Positions 49,174-58,949 of a stretch of DNA of 64,000 bases are shown piece after piece (within the stretch, counting starts at the first letter, position 1; every line of letters begins with the position of its first letter). The DNA is taken from assembly GCA_016710165.1 (NCBI GenBank), contig JADJLJ010000001.1:682001-746000 (forward strand), given 5' to 3'. The notes under the pieces were generated by a model. The model was not told the DNA's origin. It made no database searches and saw nothing but the letters and a program-made list of their open reading frames with translations. The position numbers and the translations under genes are program-made. This DNA comes from Chitinophagaceae bacterium (GTDB lineage Bacteria > Bacteroidota > Bacteroidia > Chitinophagales > Chitinophagaceae).

Positions 49174-49724
49174 TTAATGCTCATTTTTCCGGAAGCGATC
49201 TGCAATGACCGCCAGTTGCGAAGCATTGAGCGGAGTTGTTTTTTTGAGGACATCTATAAAATGATCCACTTCTTTCTGGCTTGCCGGGCATCCTGTATTT
49301 GACCCCCTGACCGTTCCGTCTGCGGCTGTTGTTCTTACCTGTGAATCAAAAAGCAGGTTATAATTCTTATCCAGCACCACCCAGTAAGGCAGCCCCTGGT
49401 CTTTTCCATTAGTATTTTTCCATCATTTCTTTTCCCCGGGATTTTCGAGTCTTTCCTTGCCCTTGCTTTCCAGTACAGTGATATGGGTGATCACAAAATT
49501 ATCATCAAAGAATCTTTTTACAGAAATATCATTTAAGGAAGTATCCATCTTATGGCACCAGCCGCACCAGGAGGCATGAAAGATGAGCAATACTTTTTAT
49601 TTTGAATACCGGCATCCGTAACGGCCTTTTTTAAAACATCATTTGCAGCCGGTGCAGAGATTTGTGCATGCAGGTTAACAGACATGAAAAAAAGAATAAA
49701 AAACAATATTTGTGACCGTTTCAT
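49174..49724 (-). pseudogene. Exported thioredoxin-fold protein, frame broken
   Basis: ATG 49724 begins a signal peptide (MKRSQILFFILFFMSVNLHAQ). The frame then fails after GIQNKK. One more C at 49593 would give KKVLLIFHASWCGWCHKMDTS with the thioredoxin CxxC motif. Further on, an in-frame TGA follows ENPGEKK, and two cancelling single-base changes would restore the reading towards LPYWVVLDKNYNLLFD, which continues to 49174. Such proteins exchange disulfides in the periplasm. Either a decayed gene or several sequence errors. Confidence 0.75.
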
Positions 49725-49883
49725 AATGATTGTTCAGGTTTAATTAAAAATAAGAATCCAATGCTGCATTAAAACCTATGATCTCCAACCTGTAAGGTAA
49801 ATTAAAATAAATACCGCTTTCATTCGGTTATCGATGATAATGCTCGTTTAACATTTTTTTAAACCGTTTAACTGCTTTTATCC

Positions 49884-49913
49884 ATTGCCGTGAACCAAAC
49901 AGTCTGTATATTT
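49884..49913 (+). promoter_or_regulatory. Promoter with long leader before the small ORF
   Basis: TTG (49884-49886) and TATATTTG (49906-49913) are 19 bases apart, an exact Bacteroidota consensus. Transcription from here would leave about 130 untranslated bases before ATG 50046. In the gap 49725-50045 nothing else is recognisable. Confidence 0.75.
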
Positions 49914-50045
49914 GCGGCGCAATTCAGAACTATCCGCGATAGATAATGGTTTTTTAAACCTGCTGTTTGCCCCGAGATCCGCTGCCAGACTATATCACGC
50001 CTGACGTATGGAGAATTTTATTGTGTAAAGACTAAACAGAGATAT

Positions 50046-50240
50046 ATGAAAAATGAAACAATGGGTGCTCATGCAACCCTGAACAAGAAAGAGCAGAAAG
50101 ATTTATCAAATGAATCAAAAGAAACAAACACCGTTGACATGAAAGCAGACAACCAGCAACGCAGTTTTGGAGTGTTGGACATGTGGTACCTGCAAAAAAG
50201 GCAACGCACTGCCGCATCAATGCTGAGAAGGCTGCAATAA
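50046..50240 (+). CDS. Small basic protein, unknown function
   Basis: The 64-residue frame starts at ATG 50046 (MKNETMGAHATLNKKEQKDL). It is hydrophilic, rich in Lys, Glu, Asn and Gln, and its end (FGVLDMWYLQKRQRTAASMLRRLQ is the region at 42-64) is basic and amphipathic. No domain is recognised. A consensus promoter upstream and a strong terminator 42 bases downstream show that it is its own transcription unit, which supports it as real, though the transcript could also act as RNA. Confidence 0.6.
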   Translation: MKNETMGAHATLNKKEQKDLSNESKETNTVDMKADNQQRSFGVLDMWYLQKRQRTAASMLRRLQ

Positions 50241-50282
50241 AACTGCAGGCATTCTTTGAAATAAATTTCTTCTCTACGAAAC

Positions 50283-50317
50283 AAAAAAGCATCCGCCATT
50301 GGGCGGATGCTTTTTTT
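50283..50317 (+). terminator. Strong rho-independent terminator
   Basis: AAAAAAGCATCCGCC-ATTG-GGCGGATGC followed by seven T forms a 9-bp GC-rich stem with flanking A and T runs. It can stop both the small ORF transcript and the convergent PKD-protein transcript. Confidence 0.92.
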
Positions 50318-50342
50318 ATAAAAACCTGTAAGATTTAGGTTC

Positions 50343-53300
50343 CTATCGCATCAGCACCGTTGTACCCTGCTTCCGGTGCAGCTTGCCATCCACATCAACG
50401 GCTTCTATCATCCATACCACCGTTTGTGTTTCTGTTGATGGCTGGCCATTTATCTTCCCGTCCCAACCCGGCCGGTCACTCTTCATCTGGAAAAGCAGTT
50501 TGCCCCAGCGGTTATAAACCCTGAAATAATTCACATGATCGAAGCCGAATAATAACGGGCGAAGCAGGTCATTCAATCCATCACCACCTGGTGTAAATAC
50601 CGTAGGTACATAGATCTCGATCTTTTTAAGCGTCCTCACCAGTTGTGTATCCACGGTGATACAGCCATTGGCTGCCGTTTTTAATTCAATGGTATATAGT
50701 TGTGAATTGACCCCTTTAAATGTGGGCGTATAACTGAAACGGGTATCCAGGCTGGTGGCCGGGCTCCAGATGGCAGTATTGCCGATCTGCCTTGCATGCA
50801 GCAGTTCGGGGAAATTATAACGGGCATCAAATTCAGGATATGTGATGCCGGGCACAGGGGCATCTACCTTAATATCAAGTTCACGCACACTTACGGGTGT
50901 TGGGCATCCCGTGATATTTGTGGTCAGCCTGATCTTGTAGTTGCCCGGGGCAGGGTAACTGTAAATTGGTGTACGCATGGTGGAAGTCTGCCCATTACCG
51001 AATTCCCACAAATAATCAAGCGTGGTAGTAGTGGTATTAATTGTTTTATTCACTACATACAGCGGTAAATTGATACAGGTCAGCGGTTGAATTAAAAAAT
51101 CGGCAACCGGGTACGCAAAGACAGCTACGGTAAACAGGCTGCTGTCTACACAACCCCCATCCGTTGCGGTTACCAGTAACTTTACTTTATATGTTCCCGG
51201 TTGTGCATAGCTGTGGGTTATGTTGGCGGTGGTTGCGGTGGTTCCGTCACCAAGGTCCCAGTTATACAGCAAGGTGCCGGAAAAAACAGTACTGGTATTG
51301 GTGAAGATGAACTGGTTATTGTTGAAGCACTGGCTGGCCTGGTTTATAGTAAAGCCGGCAACAGGTGTGGGGTTGACCGTAATATTAAATAAGGTACTGT
51401 CCTGGCATCCGCCATTTGCTGCTGTGATGAGCAGTTTAACGGTGTAATTGCCCGGGACGGGGTAGGTATACGTAACATCTTTTGTGGTGAACAGGTTGCC
51501 ATTTCCCATATCCCAGCTATACAGCAGGTTGCCTGCAAATACAGTACTGGTATTGGTAAACACGAACTGGTTGTCTTTAAAGCACTGCTGAACAGGGCTG
51601 TTCAGAACAAAACTGGCAACCGGTGTGGGGAAGGCCGTAACAGCAAATGTGGAATCATCCACACAGTTATTGCCGGAGGTAACAACCAACCGCACATTGT
51701 ATGTTCCCGGCAGGGCATAGCTATGCGTTACGTTGGGCGTGGTAGCTGTTGTACCATCGCCAAGGTCCCAGGCATATTGCATGGTACCGGATGGAATGGT
51801 GCTGGTATTGGTGAATACAAACTGGTTGTTCTTAAAACACTGGTCGGCCAGGTTTATTGTAAAACCGGCAACCGGCATATCATATACCTGCACCGTTGTG
51901 ATACTGGTGTCTTTACATCCATTGGCGCTTGTGGCGATCATTCGTACCTGGTAGGTGCCGGGTGTAGCATAGGTATGGGTTGTATTGGCCGTGGTAGCGG
52001 TATTGCCATCGCCAAAATCCCAATCGTACAGCAATGACCCGGATGAAACGGTACTGGTATTGGTGAATGAAAACAGGTTGTCTTTATAGCATTGATTCAC
52101 CTGGTCGGTTAAAAACGCGGCAACCGGTACCTCATGAATGGTTATAACGATCTCATCGGTGGTGGATACACAGCCAACAAAACTGAATACGGCGGCATAA
52201 TAAGTACCACTCAGTATTGGACTGTACTGTGTTTGGGTAGCCCCGGGTATGGCAATATTATTCCGGTACCATTGTATGCTGTCTGCCGGCTGAACAAGCA
52301 GCAGGGCAGACTGGGGATCACCCAGGCAAAAAGTATTCAGCCCGATAAGCTGGATGGAACTGTCCTGTATCGCTGCAAAGACCATTACGGTATCTCTTGA
52401 AACACATCCCCCTCCCTCATGGGAAGTAGTAAGTATATATTCAGTGGTTATTGCCGGAGTAGCGATCGGGTTTGATATGGCAGGATTATTCAGTCCCGTG
52501 ACCGGGCTCCACGAATAGAGATAGGTCGGCGTAGGGATCGCACCAAGTTGTACCGGTGTATTATTACAGGATGTCCTGTCTGGCCCGGCAACGGATTGTA
52601 TGGTGAGGGTATCCTGTAAAGTAGCGGTGAGGGTATCGATACATCCATACCCGTTATAAGGATTCACCACCAGTTTCAATATCGTACCCGGCGGTGGTGG
52701 AGGGGTAAAATTAATGACCTGTGTATTGCCCAGTATCGTTGTAAAGGTCTGGTCCCACCAGGTGTATGTCTGGTAACCAAAAGGCCCGGTCACATTAATG
52801 AATGTATCATCCGGGCAATAGGTGGCGCCGATAAATGAACTGCTGCATTCCGAATTAACATCAATATAAGCGTAACCAAAATGACTTCCGTTTGTTAATC
52901 CGCAACCGCTAACGGCAAATGTAAGTTTAATGGTCTTGCCGGCCAGGTTATCCAGTTTAATGGAGGCCGCTGCCCAATCTTTGCATCTTACCGTACTGCC
53001 GTTGGGGGCGGTAATGGGGGAAGTAAAGAAACCCGGTAAGCTGCCATTCACAACGATCGGATCCAGCGGGCAAGGCAGGGGGGTTCCGTCTGTAACGTTC
53101 TCCACGGTGATCACCAGCCTTGGCTGCAGGTTTGCCGGGTGATTGGCATCATTTAAAACGATGGCATAATGATAGATCAGGTTAAACGTATTTGAAGTTG
53201 CGGGAATGGTAAATGTATAGGAAACCCCGTCTGACGTAGTGCCGGTAACCTCGTTACCGATCTTTATAGAATGCCCGCTGCCATTGGGACAGTTTTTCGG

Positions 53301-53552
53301 GAACCCGCCATACAGGTCATTACCATTACCCGGGGGGTTCGACAGCAGATCATGCCTTCCGGGCGTGGGCGGAACAGGAACCGGGTTCGGCGATCCGCCT
53401 GTATAGCCGCTTTGTGATAAACACTCCCAGTTATTAAAATTGCCCAGTTCAAAATCTATATTAGGCGGGCATTGGGCCTGTGTGAATTTACTGCTGCCTG
53501 CTATCAAAAAGAACAGCACTAAAAAACGGTAAACATGAGTACGAAAAGCCAT
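50343..53552 (-). CDS. Large PKD-repeat surface protein with T9SS C-terminal domain, paralogue 1
   Basis: The 1069-residue protein has a signal peptide (about 1-26, SSKFTQAQ) and a beta-rich N-terminal domain starting CPPNIDFELGNFNNW. Then come an Ig-like region and four or five PKD-type repeats of about 87 residues (YDWDFGDGNTATTANTTHTY, YAWDLGDGTTATTPNVTHSY and so on). It ends in a gliding motility-associated C-terminal domain (VPTVFTPGGDGLNDLLRP, FRVYNRWGKLLFQM). That end directs export by the type IX system, so it is probably a surface or released adhesin-like protein. The neighbouring gene is a close paralogue in the same direction. Confidence 0.88.
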   Translation of the reverse strand: MAFRTHVYRFLVLFFLIAGSSKFTQAQCPPNIDFELGNFNNWECLSQSGYTGGSPNPVPVPPTPGRHDLLSNPPGNGNDLYGGFPKNCPNGSGHSIKIGNEVTGTTSDGVSYTFTIPATSNTFNLIYHYAIVLNDANHPANLQPRLVITVENVTDGTPLPCPLDPIVVNGSLPGFFTSPITAPNGSTVRCKDWAAASIKLDNLAGKTIKLTFAVSGCGLTNGSHFGYAYIDVNSECSSSFIGATYCPDDTFINVTGPFGYQTYTWWDQTFTTILGNTQVINFTPPPPPGTILKLVVNPYNGYGCIDTLTATLQDTLTIQSVAGPDRTSCNNTPVQLGAIPTPTYLYSWSPVTGLNNPAISNPIATPAITTEYILTTSHEGGGCVSRDTVMVFAAIQDSSIQLIGLNTFCLGDPQSALLLVQPADSIQWYRNNIAIPGATQTQYSPILSGTYYAAVFSFVGCVSTTDEIVITIHEVPVAAFLTDQVNQCYKDNLFSFTNTSTVSSGSLLYDWDFGDGNTATTANTTHTYATPGTYQVRMIATSANGCKDTSITTVQVYDMPVAGFTINLADQCFKNNQFVFTNTSTIPSGTMQYAWDLGDGTTATTPNVTHSYALPGTYNVRLVVTSGNNCVDDSTFAVTAFPTPVASFVLNSPVQQCFKDNQFVFTNTSTVFAGNLLYSWDMGNGNLFTTKDVTYTYPVPGNYTVKLLITAANGGCQDSTLFNITVNPTPVAGFTINQASQCFNNNQFIFTNTSTVFSGTLLYNWDLGDGTTATTANITHSYAQPGTYKVKLLVTATDGGCVDSSLFTVAVFAYPVADFLIQPLTCINLPLYVVNKTINTTTTTLDYLWEFGNGQTSTMRTPIYSYPAPGNYKIRLTTNITGCPTPVSVRELDIKVDAPVPGITYPEFDARYNFPELLHARQIGNTAIWSPATSLDTRFSYTPTFKGVNSQLYTIELKTAANGCITVDTQLVRTLKKIEIYVPTVFTPGGDGLNDLLRPLLFGFDHVNYFRVYNRWGKLLFQMKSDRPGWDGKINGQPSTETQTVVWMIEAVDVDGKLHRKQGTTVLMR

Positions 53553-53642
53553 TGTATTTTGTTAATTATTTTTTCTCTAATGGTTGTTTGCCCGGACAAA
53601 TACAGTAGCTGACACGAACCCTTTAATCAAAGTCCGATCGTG

Positions 53643-56606
53643 TTACCGGATCAGCACGGTTGTACCCTGCCTCCTGTGTGTCACGCCATCCACGTCCACA
53701 GCTTCGATCATCCAAACCACCGTCTGCATCTCGGCTGGTTGCCCGTTAACCCTTCCATCCCATCCCGGCCGGTCGCTCTTCATCTGGAAGATCAGTTTGC
53801 CCCAGCGGTTATACACCCTGAAGTAGTTTACGTGATCAAATCCCATCAGCAACGGACGCAGGTAATCATTCAGTCCGTCGTTGCCGGGTGTAAATACCGT
53901 GGGCACATAGATCTCGATCTTTTTCTTTGTTTTTACAAACTGGGTATCAACGGTGATACAGCCACTCGCTGTTTTTAATTCTATGGTATATAGCTGTGAA
54001 TTTATTCCCCTGAATACAGGTGAATAACTGAACCGGTTATCGAGGCTTATACCCGGGCTCCACAGCACACTGGTACCTATCTGGCGGGCAAATAGTTTTT
54101 CCGGGAAATTAAACACAGCTTCCTTATCGGGATAAACCATGCCGGGTGCCGGTGCTTCAATAACAACGGGTACCAGTTTTGTAGTGACCGTTGCCGGGCA
54201 TTGGGCCGTGCTTACCGATAAACGCAGGTTGTAATTGCCAGGTGCCGGGTAACTGTATGCCGGGCTTCTTACGAACTCAGTATGACTGTTGCCAAAATCC
54301 CACACGTAATTAAGCGTGGAAGATGTGTTGTTGAGTGTTTTGTTTATTACCAGCACTTCCTGGTTGATACAGGCCGGAACCCTTACAAGAAAATCGGCCA
54401 GGGGGTATGCAAATATCTTCACGTCCCTGAAACTGCTGTCAACACAACCGCTGTCTGAAGTTGCAAGCATCCTGATACGGTAATCGCCCGACTGCAGGTA
54501 ACTATGGTTCACATTTGCAGTGGTTGCTGTATTTCCATCACCCAGGTCCCAATTGTAATTAACGGTACCGGAAAAAATGGTAGTGGTATTGGTCAACACA
54601 AAATTATTTCCGCCGAAGCACTGTTGTACATTGTTCACAGCAAACCCTGCCACCGGGCTTGGATTTACCGCAACATTAATACTGATACTGTCTGCACATC
54701 CCTTATCCGTGATCACTAACAATTTCACTGTATATGAACCCGGCAGCACATAACTGTGTGTTACATCCGGGGTGTTTGCAATATTGCCGTCGCCCAGGCT
54801 CCAGTTGTACACAAGCGTTCCGGATTCAACAGTGGTATTATTGGTGAAAATGAACTGGTGGCCCGTGAAGCACTGGCTATTTGTATTAACTACCGCATCC
54901 GCAGTTGCACTCGGGTAAACATTCACGGTTCGGATAAGACTGTCCTTACAGCCATTACCGGAAGTAACCATGAGTTTTACGGTATAGGTACCGGCCTGTG
55001 CATAACTGTGATTCACATCGGTGGTCGTTAAAACAGTACCATCCCCCATATCCCAGCTATATTGAATCGTTCCCGATGCAATGGTACTCGTATTGGTAAA
55101 AGCAAACTGGTTATTCCTGAAACACTGGCTTGTTGGAGAGTTCAGATTAAAACCTGCTACGGGGTTGTCATAAACGTTAATGGTTTTAATTTCTGTGTTT
55201 GAGCTGCAGCCAACAAAACTGAAGACCGTGGCATGGTATGCACCCGTTTGGGTAACATTATATTGCGTTTGGGTTGCACCGGGTATTGCAATACCATTCC
55301 GGTACCACTGGATACTGTCTGCAGGCTGTACCCTTAATACCGCTGCCTGCGGATCACCAATACAATAGGTGTCCTTTCCTAACAACAGTATACTGCTGTC
55401 CAGGACTGCTGCAGATACAATAACGGTATCCTTGCTCACACACCCACCTCCGGCACTGGAAGTAGTGACCACGTATTGCGTGGTGGTTGAAACAGTTGCT
55501 ATTGGGTTCGATATGGCAGCATTACTTAGTCCCGTGACCGGGCTCCAGGAGTACACATGACCGGGTTTGGGGGGCACCCCGATCTGAACGGGGGTAAGGT
55601 TGCAAGCTAATTTGTCGAGGCCGGCATCCGACCGGATATTTAACGTGTCCAAAAGATCGGCATATAAGGTATCCAGGCAACCATACCCGGAAAATGGTTC
55701 TATTACCACAGCGATGGTGGTTCCGGGTGGTGGTGGTGGGTTAAAATTGATCACCTGGTTTGTACCCAGTATTGTTGTAAAACCTGCATCCCACCAGGTG
55801 TATGACTGATATCCAAAGGGAGCTGTAACATTGATGGCTGTGTCATCCGCACAATACGCTGCTCCAATAAATGCACTGCTGCACCCCGTATTCACGTCTA
55901 TATAAGCATACCCGAAATGGCTTCCGTTCGTTAAGCCGCAACCTGTCACTGTAAATGTGATCTGGATCGTTTTGCCTGCATTGTTGTCTAATTTGATAGA
56001 GGCTGCAGCCCAGTCCTTACATCTCACCAGGCTGCCATTGGGCGCCCGGTTTGGTGAATCAAAAAAACCGGGTAAACTGCCCGTTACAACGATCGGGTCA
56101 AGCGGGCAGGGCAATGGTATGCCATCCGTAACATTCATCACTGTTATCAATAGCCGGGGTTGCATGTCGGGAGTATGCCCGGCATCATTTAATACGATGG
56201 CATAATTATATATCAGGTTGTACGTGTTCTGCCCCGGTGGAATTGTAAAAGTATATGAAACCGCATCGGCTGTAGTACCGGTGATCTCGTTACCGATCTT
56301 AACAGAATGGCCGCTTCCATTCGGACAGTTCTTTGTGAACAATCCATAAGCATCCCGTCCGTTACCGGGCGGTAAAGAAGATAACATATCGTGTCTCCCC
56401 GGTGTTGGAGGGGTTGGTGCTAACGTGATCACGCCATTAAATCCACCCGATTGGCATTGCCAGTTGGTGAAATCTCCCAGTTCAAAATCAAGATTAGGAG
56501 GACATTGTGCATGGGTAAACAGCGCCGCTGATAGTAAAAAAAACAGTATCAGGGCCTTAAAACCAAACTGTTTCAGAGGCAGTAGTTGTTGGTGTTGAGC
56601 TTTCAT
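53643..56606 (-). CDS. Large PKD-repeat surface protein with T9SS C-terminal domain, paralogue 2
   Basis: From ATG 56606 (MKAQHQQLLPLKQFGFKALI) the protein has about 987 residues with the same order as paralogue 1: signal peptide, CPPNLDFELGDFTNWQ domain, Ig-like region, PKD repeats (YSWDMGDGTVLTTTDVNHSY and others) and a T9SS C-terminal domain (VPTVFTPGNDGLNDYLRP). It has about one repeat less. Upstream in-frame residues before 56606 lack a signal-peptide character, which favours this start. The two genes are 90 bases apart and could be a tandem duplication used for surface variation. Confidence 0.87.
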   Translation of the reverse strand: MKAQHQQLLPLKQFGFKALILFFLLSAALFTHAQCPPNLDFELGDFTNWQCQSGGFNGVITLAPTPPTPGRHDMLSSLPPGNGRDAYGLFTKNCPNGSGHSVKIGNEITGTTADAVSYTFTIPPGQNTYNLIYNYAIVLNDAGHTPDMQPRLLITVMNVTDGIPLPCPLDPIVVTGSLPGFFDSPNRAPNGSLVRCKDWAAASIKLDNNAGKTIQITFTVTGCGLTNGSHFGYAYIDVNTGCSSAFIGAAYCADDTAINVTAPFGYQSYTWWDAGFTTILGTNQVINFNPPPPPGTTIAVVIEPFSGYGCLDTLYADLLDTLNIRSDAGLDKLACNLTPVQIGVPPKPGHVYSWSPVTGLSNAAISNPIATVSTTTQYVVTTSSAGGGCVSKDTVIVSAAVLDSSILLLGKDTYCIGDPQAAVLRVQPADSIQWYRNGIAIPGATQTQYNVTQTGAYHATVFSFVGCSSNTEIKTINVYDNPVAGFNLNSPTSQCFRNNQFAFTNTSTIASGTIQYSWDMGDGTVLTTTDVNHSYAQAGTYTVKLMVTSGNGCKDSLIRTVNVYPSATADAVVNTNSQCFTGHQFIFTNNTTVESGTLVYNWSLGDGNIANTPDVTHSYVLPGSYTVKLLVITDKGCADSISINVAVNPSPVAGFAVNNVQQCFGGNNFVLTNTTTIFSGTVNYNWDLGDGNTATTANVNHSYLQSGDYRIRMLATSDSGCVDSSFRDVKIFAYPLADFLVRVPACINQEVLVINKTLNNTSSTLNYVWDFGNSHTEFVRSPAYSYPAPGNYNLRLSVSTAQCPATVTTKLVPVVIEAPAPGMVYPDKEAVFNFPEKLFARQIGTSVLWSPGISLDNRFSYSPVFRGINSQLYTIELKTASGCITVDTQFVKTKKKIEIYVPTVFTPGNDGLNDYLRPLLMGFDHVNYFRVYNRWGKLIFQMKSDRPGWDGRVNGQPAEMQTVVWMIEAVDVDGVTHRRQGTTVLIR

Positions 56607-56839
56607 GTTGTAGTGTGCAGTTCGTAAAGTTAATAAAAGGCAGGCAAACGCCCTACTGTTCAGGCTACTACATACAAAATATTTGAACCCAGGCTGTGTA
56701 AAACGGATGAGCGGGGTATCCCTAAAGCACCAAAACACTGATAATGACTGCTCTATACACATCAACAATCAGTATGCTGAACTTTCAACAAACCGATCAG
56801 CTAACCTTACCAGAGAAGGAGATCTAAAAGCTATCAAAA

Positions 56840-56870
56840 AACCTATAAGGTCTTAAAGACCTTATAGGTT
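56840..56870. repeat. Perfect 14-bp hairpin (AACCTATAAGGTCT)
   Basis: Arms at 56840-56853 and 56857-56870 are exact reverse complements with loop TAA. On the minus strand six T follow, so it may act as a terminator in that direction, or it is an interspersed palindrome. Confidence 0.8.
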
Positions 56871-56892
56871 TCTTAAAAAAGTATATTGCAGC

Positions 56893-57057
56893 ATGGTTAC
56901 TGTTGGAACATTCCGGCAAATGGCGCTGTCGCATCCGGGTGCCGTTGAATTGCCACATTTTGACAGGACCTCTTTCCGGCTGAACAAAAAGATATTTGCC
57001 ACACTGGATGAAAAGAAAAGGTCCGCCGTGCCGGGGGAAAGAGGAATTAAAAAATAA
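56893..57057 (+). pseudogene. MmcQ/YjbR family remnant
   Basis: A 54-residue frame from ATG 56893 reads MVTVGTFRQMALSHPGAVEL, then PHFDRTSFRLNKKIFATLDE, which is the N-terminal half of MmcQ/YjbR-family DNA-binding-like proteins (normally about 110-120 residues). After DEKK it changes to an unrelated short tail and stops. The C-terminal half is absent, and the gene is enclosed by hairpins (56840-56870 and 57066-57098). It seems to be a truncated gene. Confidence 0.7.
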
Positions 57058-57065
57058 GGCTGTAT

Positions 57066-57098
57066 AACTTTGGTAAAGTTTCGAACTTTGCCAAAGTT
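57066..57098. repeat. 15-bp hairpin AACTTTGGTAAAGTT
   Basis: Arms 57066-57080 and 57084-57098 pair with one G-T position around the loop TCG. It follows the MmcQ remnant and may be a terminator or an interspersed palindrome. Up to 57204 the gap holds CTTAGTGCC/TCTTTGTGG sequence resembling the reverse complement of 34240-34280. Confidence 0.65.
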
Positions 57099-57204
57099 TA
57101 AAAAATTTTTCTTAGTGCCTTCGTGTCTTTGTGGCTGATTCATCTACTTGATGGCATGTCTGTTTCTGGTCTACTTAAGCATACAGGATCTATAAAAAAA
57201 CCGC

Positions 57205-57777
57205 ATGAGCAGTAACTTAAAAGCCATACAGGCAATACTAAAGGCCAATAGTAACAAAGCCGCATTGGCAGCACAGAAGAATTTTGTGCCGGGCGTGAAC
57301 AGCAAAGTATATGGCGTACGAATGCCGGTATTGAATGAACTGGCAAAACAATTCAAAGCGGGCGGATTTGATCTGGTAAAAGAACTTTGGGATGCTGGCG
57401 CCTATGAAGAAAAGATGATCGCGGTAAAGATGCTGGGCTGTATCGCAAAAAAAGACCCGGCAAGGTCATTGAAATTCATTCAGCATTTTGCCCCGGGTAT
57501 TGATAACTGGGCTGTTTGTGATGCCATGGGCATGCAGGGATTAAAACCCATCCTTAAAACACATCAACAGGAAATATTTGCCCTGGCTAAAAAATACAAC
57601 AGTTCTGAAAATTCCTGGGAAAGACGGTTAAGCCTGGTTTTGGTGGAATGGTATACCCGGGAACCTTCGCTTCATGCTGAAATAAAAAAACTGGTAACCC
57701 CTTTGGAAAATGACCCCGAATATTATGTCCGTAAAGCCGTGGTTTGGATCAATAAGAATTTTACAAAAGGAAAATAA
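57205..57777 (+). CDS. DNA alkylation repair protein (AlkD-like)
   Basis: The 190-residue protein is all-helical and matches the AlkD/AlkC HEAT-like family: YGVRMPVLNELAKQFKAG, WDAGAYEEKMIAVKML, IDNWAVCDAMGMQGL with the Asp-Asn-Trp region at the active site, ENSWERRLSLV and DPEYYVRKAVVWINKN. AlkD enzymes release N3- or N7-alkylated bases from DNA without base flipping. Length is slightly short but complete. It has its own start at ATG 57205. Confidence 0.88.
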   Translation: MSSNLKAIQAILKANSNKAALAAQKNFVPGVNSKVYGVRMPVLNELAKQFKAGGFDLVKELWDAGAYEEKMIAVKMLGCIAKKDPARSLKFIQHFAPGIDNWAVCDAMGMQGLKPILKTHQQEIFALAKKYNSSENSWERRLSLVLVEWYTREPSLHAEIKKLVTPLENDPEYYVRKAVVWINKNFTKGK

Positions 57778-57788
57778 TAGTCACTAAT

Positions 57789-57835
57789 TACACGGATTAA
57801 CAAATTAACGTGTTAACAAATTAACGGATTAACAT
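57789..57835. repeat. Octamer array GGATTAAC/AAATTAAC
   Basis: Five 8-bp units (GGATTAAC, AAATTAAC, GTGTTAAC, AAATTAAC, GGATTAAC) lie between the ends of the AlkD-like gene and the transporter gene. Similar octamers occur at 36241-36262 and 62233-62296. Confidence 0.8.
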
Positions 57836-57844
57836 ACAACCAAC

Positions 57845-58635
57845 CTACCCTTCTGCCCTCATCGCTGCATCTTTCATTTCCGCTGCCAGGTTTTTGCCGA
57901 GATATTTTTCGATCCATGCATGAACAAGGTAGATAACGGGGTGAGCAATATGGCTACCGCAAACTTGTATAGGTAATTCCCGGTACCGGTTACCAGGACC
58001 TGGTGAAGGCTCCAGGGATCGCCCTGCCCGGTTTGAATACGTTTGCCCACATAGAAAGCGATGAAGAGTACCACGAAACTGTCGACCAGCTGGGATACCA
58101 ATGTGGAACCGGTTGCCCGCAGCCAGATGCTTTTTTCGCCGGTCAATTTCTTTATCCGGTGAAAGATCAGCACATCCAGCACCTGTCCTACCAAAAATGC
58201 AACCATGGAACCAATGATGATCCACATGCCCTGGCCGAAAATCCCCCGGAACGCATTATCCGGTTTATCTATGCCGTTGCCGACGGAAAAATATTCAGAG
58301 GGCGAAAGGCTGATCGCACCGGTGAAGATCAGGAATGCATAACCGATCAGTCCGATGGTGAGGTAAGAAAGGAATTTTACACCCCGGGTACCATAATATT
58401 CATTGATGATATCGGTCATCACAAAAACAACGGGCCACAGTAATACACCCGCCGTGAGGTGAAAACTGAACGGGCTGCCGAAGATATTGATGTTGGCACG
58501 CGGCACTCCCACCGTATCTTCCAGGGAAAATATCTTTACGCCGATCACTTCTGCGATCAATGCACTGGTAATAAAAATACCCGCCAGCAATATGAAAAGC
58601 TTCGTGCTTTTGTCTTTGAGTATGTTGTGTATCAT
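57845..58635 (-). CDS. Queuosine precursor transporter (YhhQ/VUT family), frameshift near the 3' end
   Basis: The protein starts at ATG 58635 and has about six hydrophobic helices. VIGVKIFSLE, WPVVFVMTDIINEYYG, VSQLVDSFVVLFIAFYVG and GNYLYKFAVAILLTP are typical of YhhQ/VUT proteins, which import pre-Q bases for queuosine. In the given sequence the frame ends at 57874. One more base in the GGGG at 57938-57941 joins LLTP to VIYLVHAWIEKYLGKNLAAEM, the normal family end, and the stop moves to 57845. Its start overlaps the end of the upstream small membrane gene by four bases. Confidence 0.85.
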
Positions 58636-58943
58636 TGGTGCTGTTTAAAGAAAAAATGAAAATAGACCTGGCAGCAGAAAATTACGATATTAAAAATTAT
58701 TATCCACCGGGCTATGCGCATATCCACTTTAAATGCAGTAAAGATCAGACAAAGAAGTAAGAAAAGAGCATTGACAATAATGGCCCCGTACCCAAGTATC
58801 ACCAGCGTGCTTTCCAGCCAGGGAAGCGGTATTACCTGGTCTGAACTACCCGCCGGTTTATTTTGTGTTTCAAAATACCATAAAACAACCGATATGAGAA
58901 AGCAGGCATTGCACAGCACCGTAAATTTTGAAAAGAAACGCAT
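58632..58943 (-). CDS. Small membrane protein, unknown
   Basis: A 103-residue protein with three hydrophobic segments (about 8-25, 44-68 and 77-97). LPWLESTLVILGYGAIIVNALFLL lies in the second region. No family is named with confidence. The stop overlaps the start of the queuosine-precursor transporter gene by four bases, so the two are probably cotranslated. Confidence 0.7.
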   Translation of the reverse strand: MRFFSKFTVLCNACFLISVVLWYFETQNKPAGSSDQVIPLPWLESTLVILGYGAIIVNALFLLLCLIFTAFKVDMRIARWIIIFNIVIFCCQVYFHFFFKQHQ

Positions 58944-58949
58944 GAGGGA

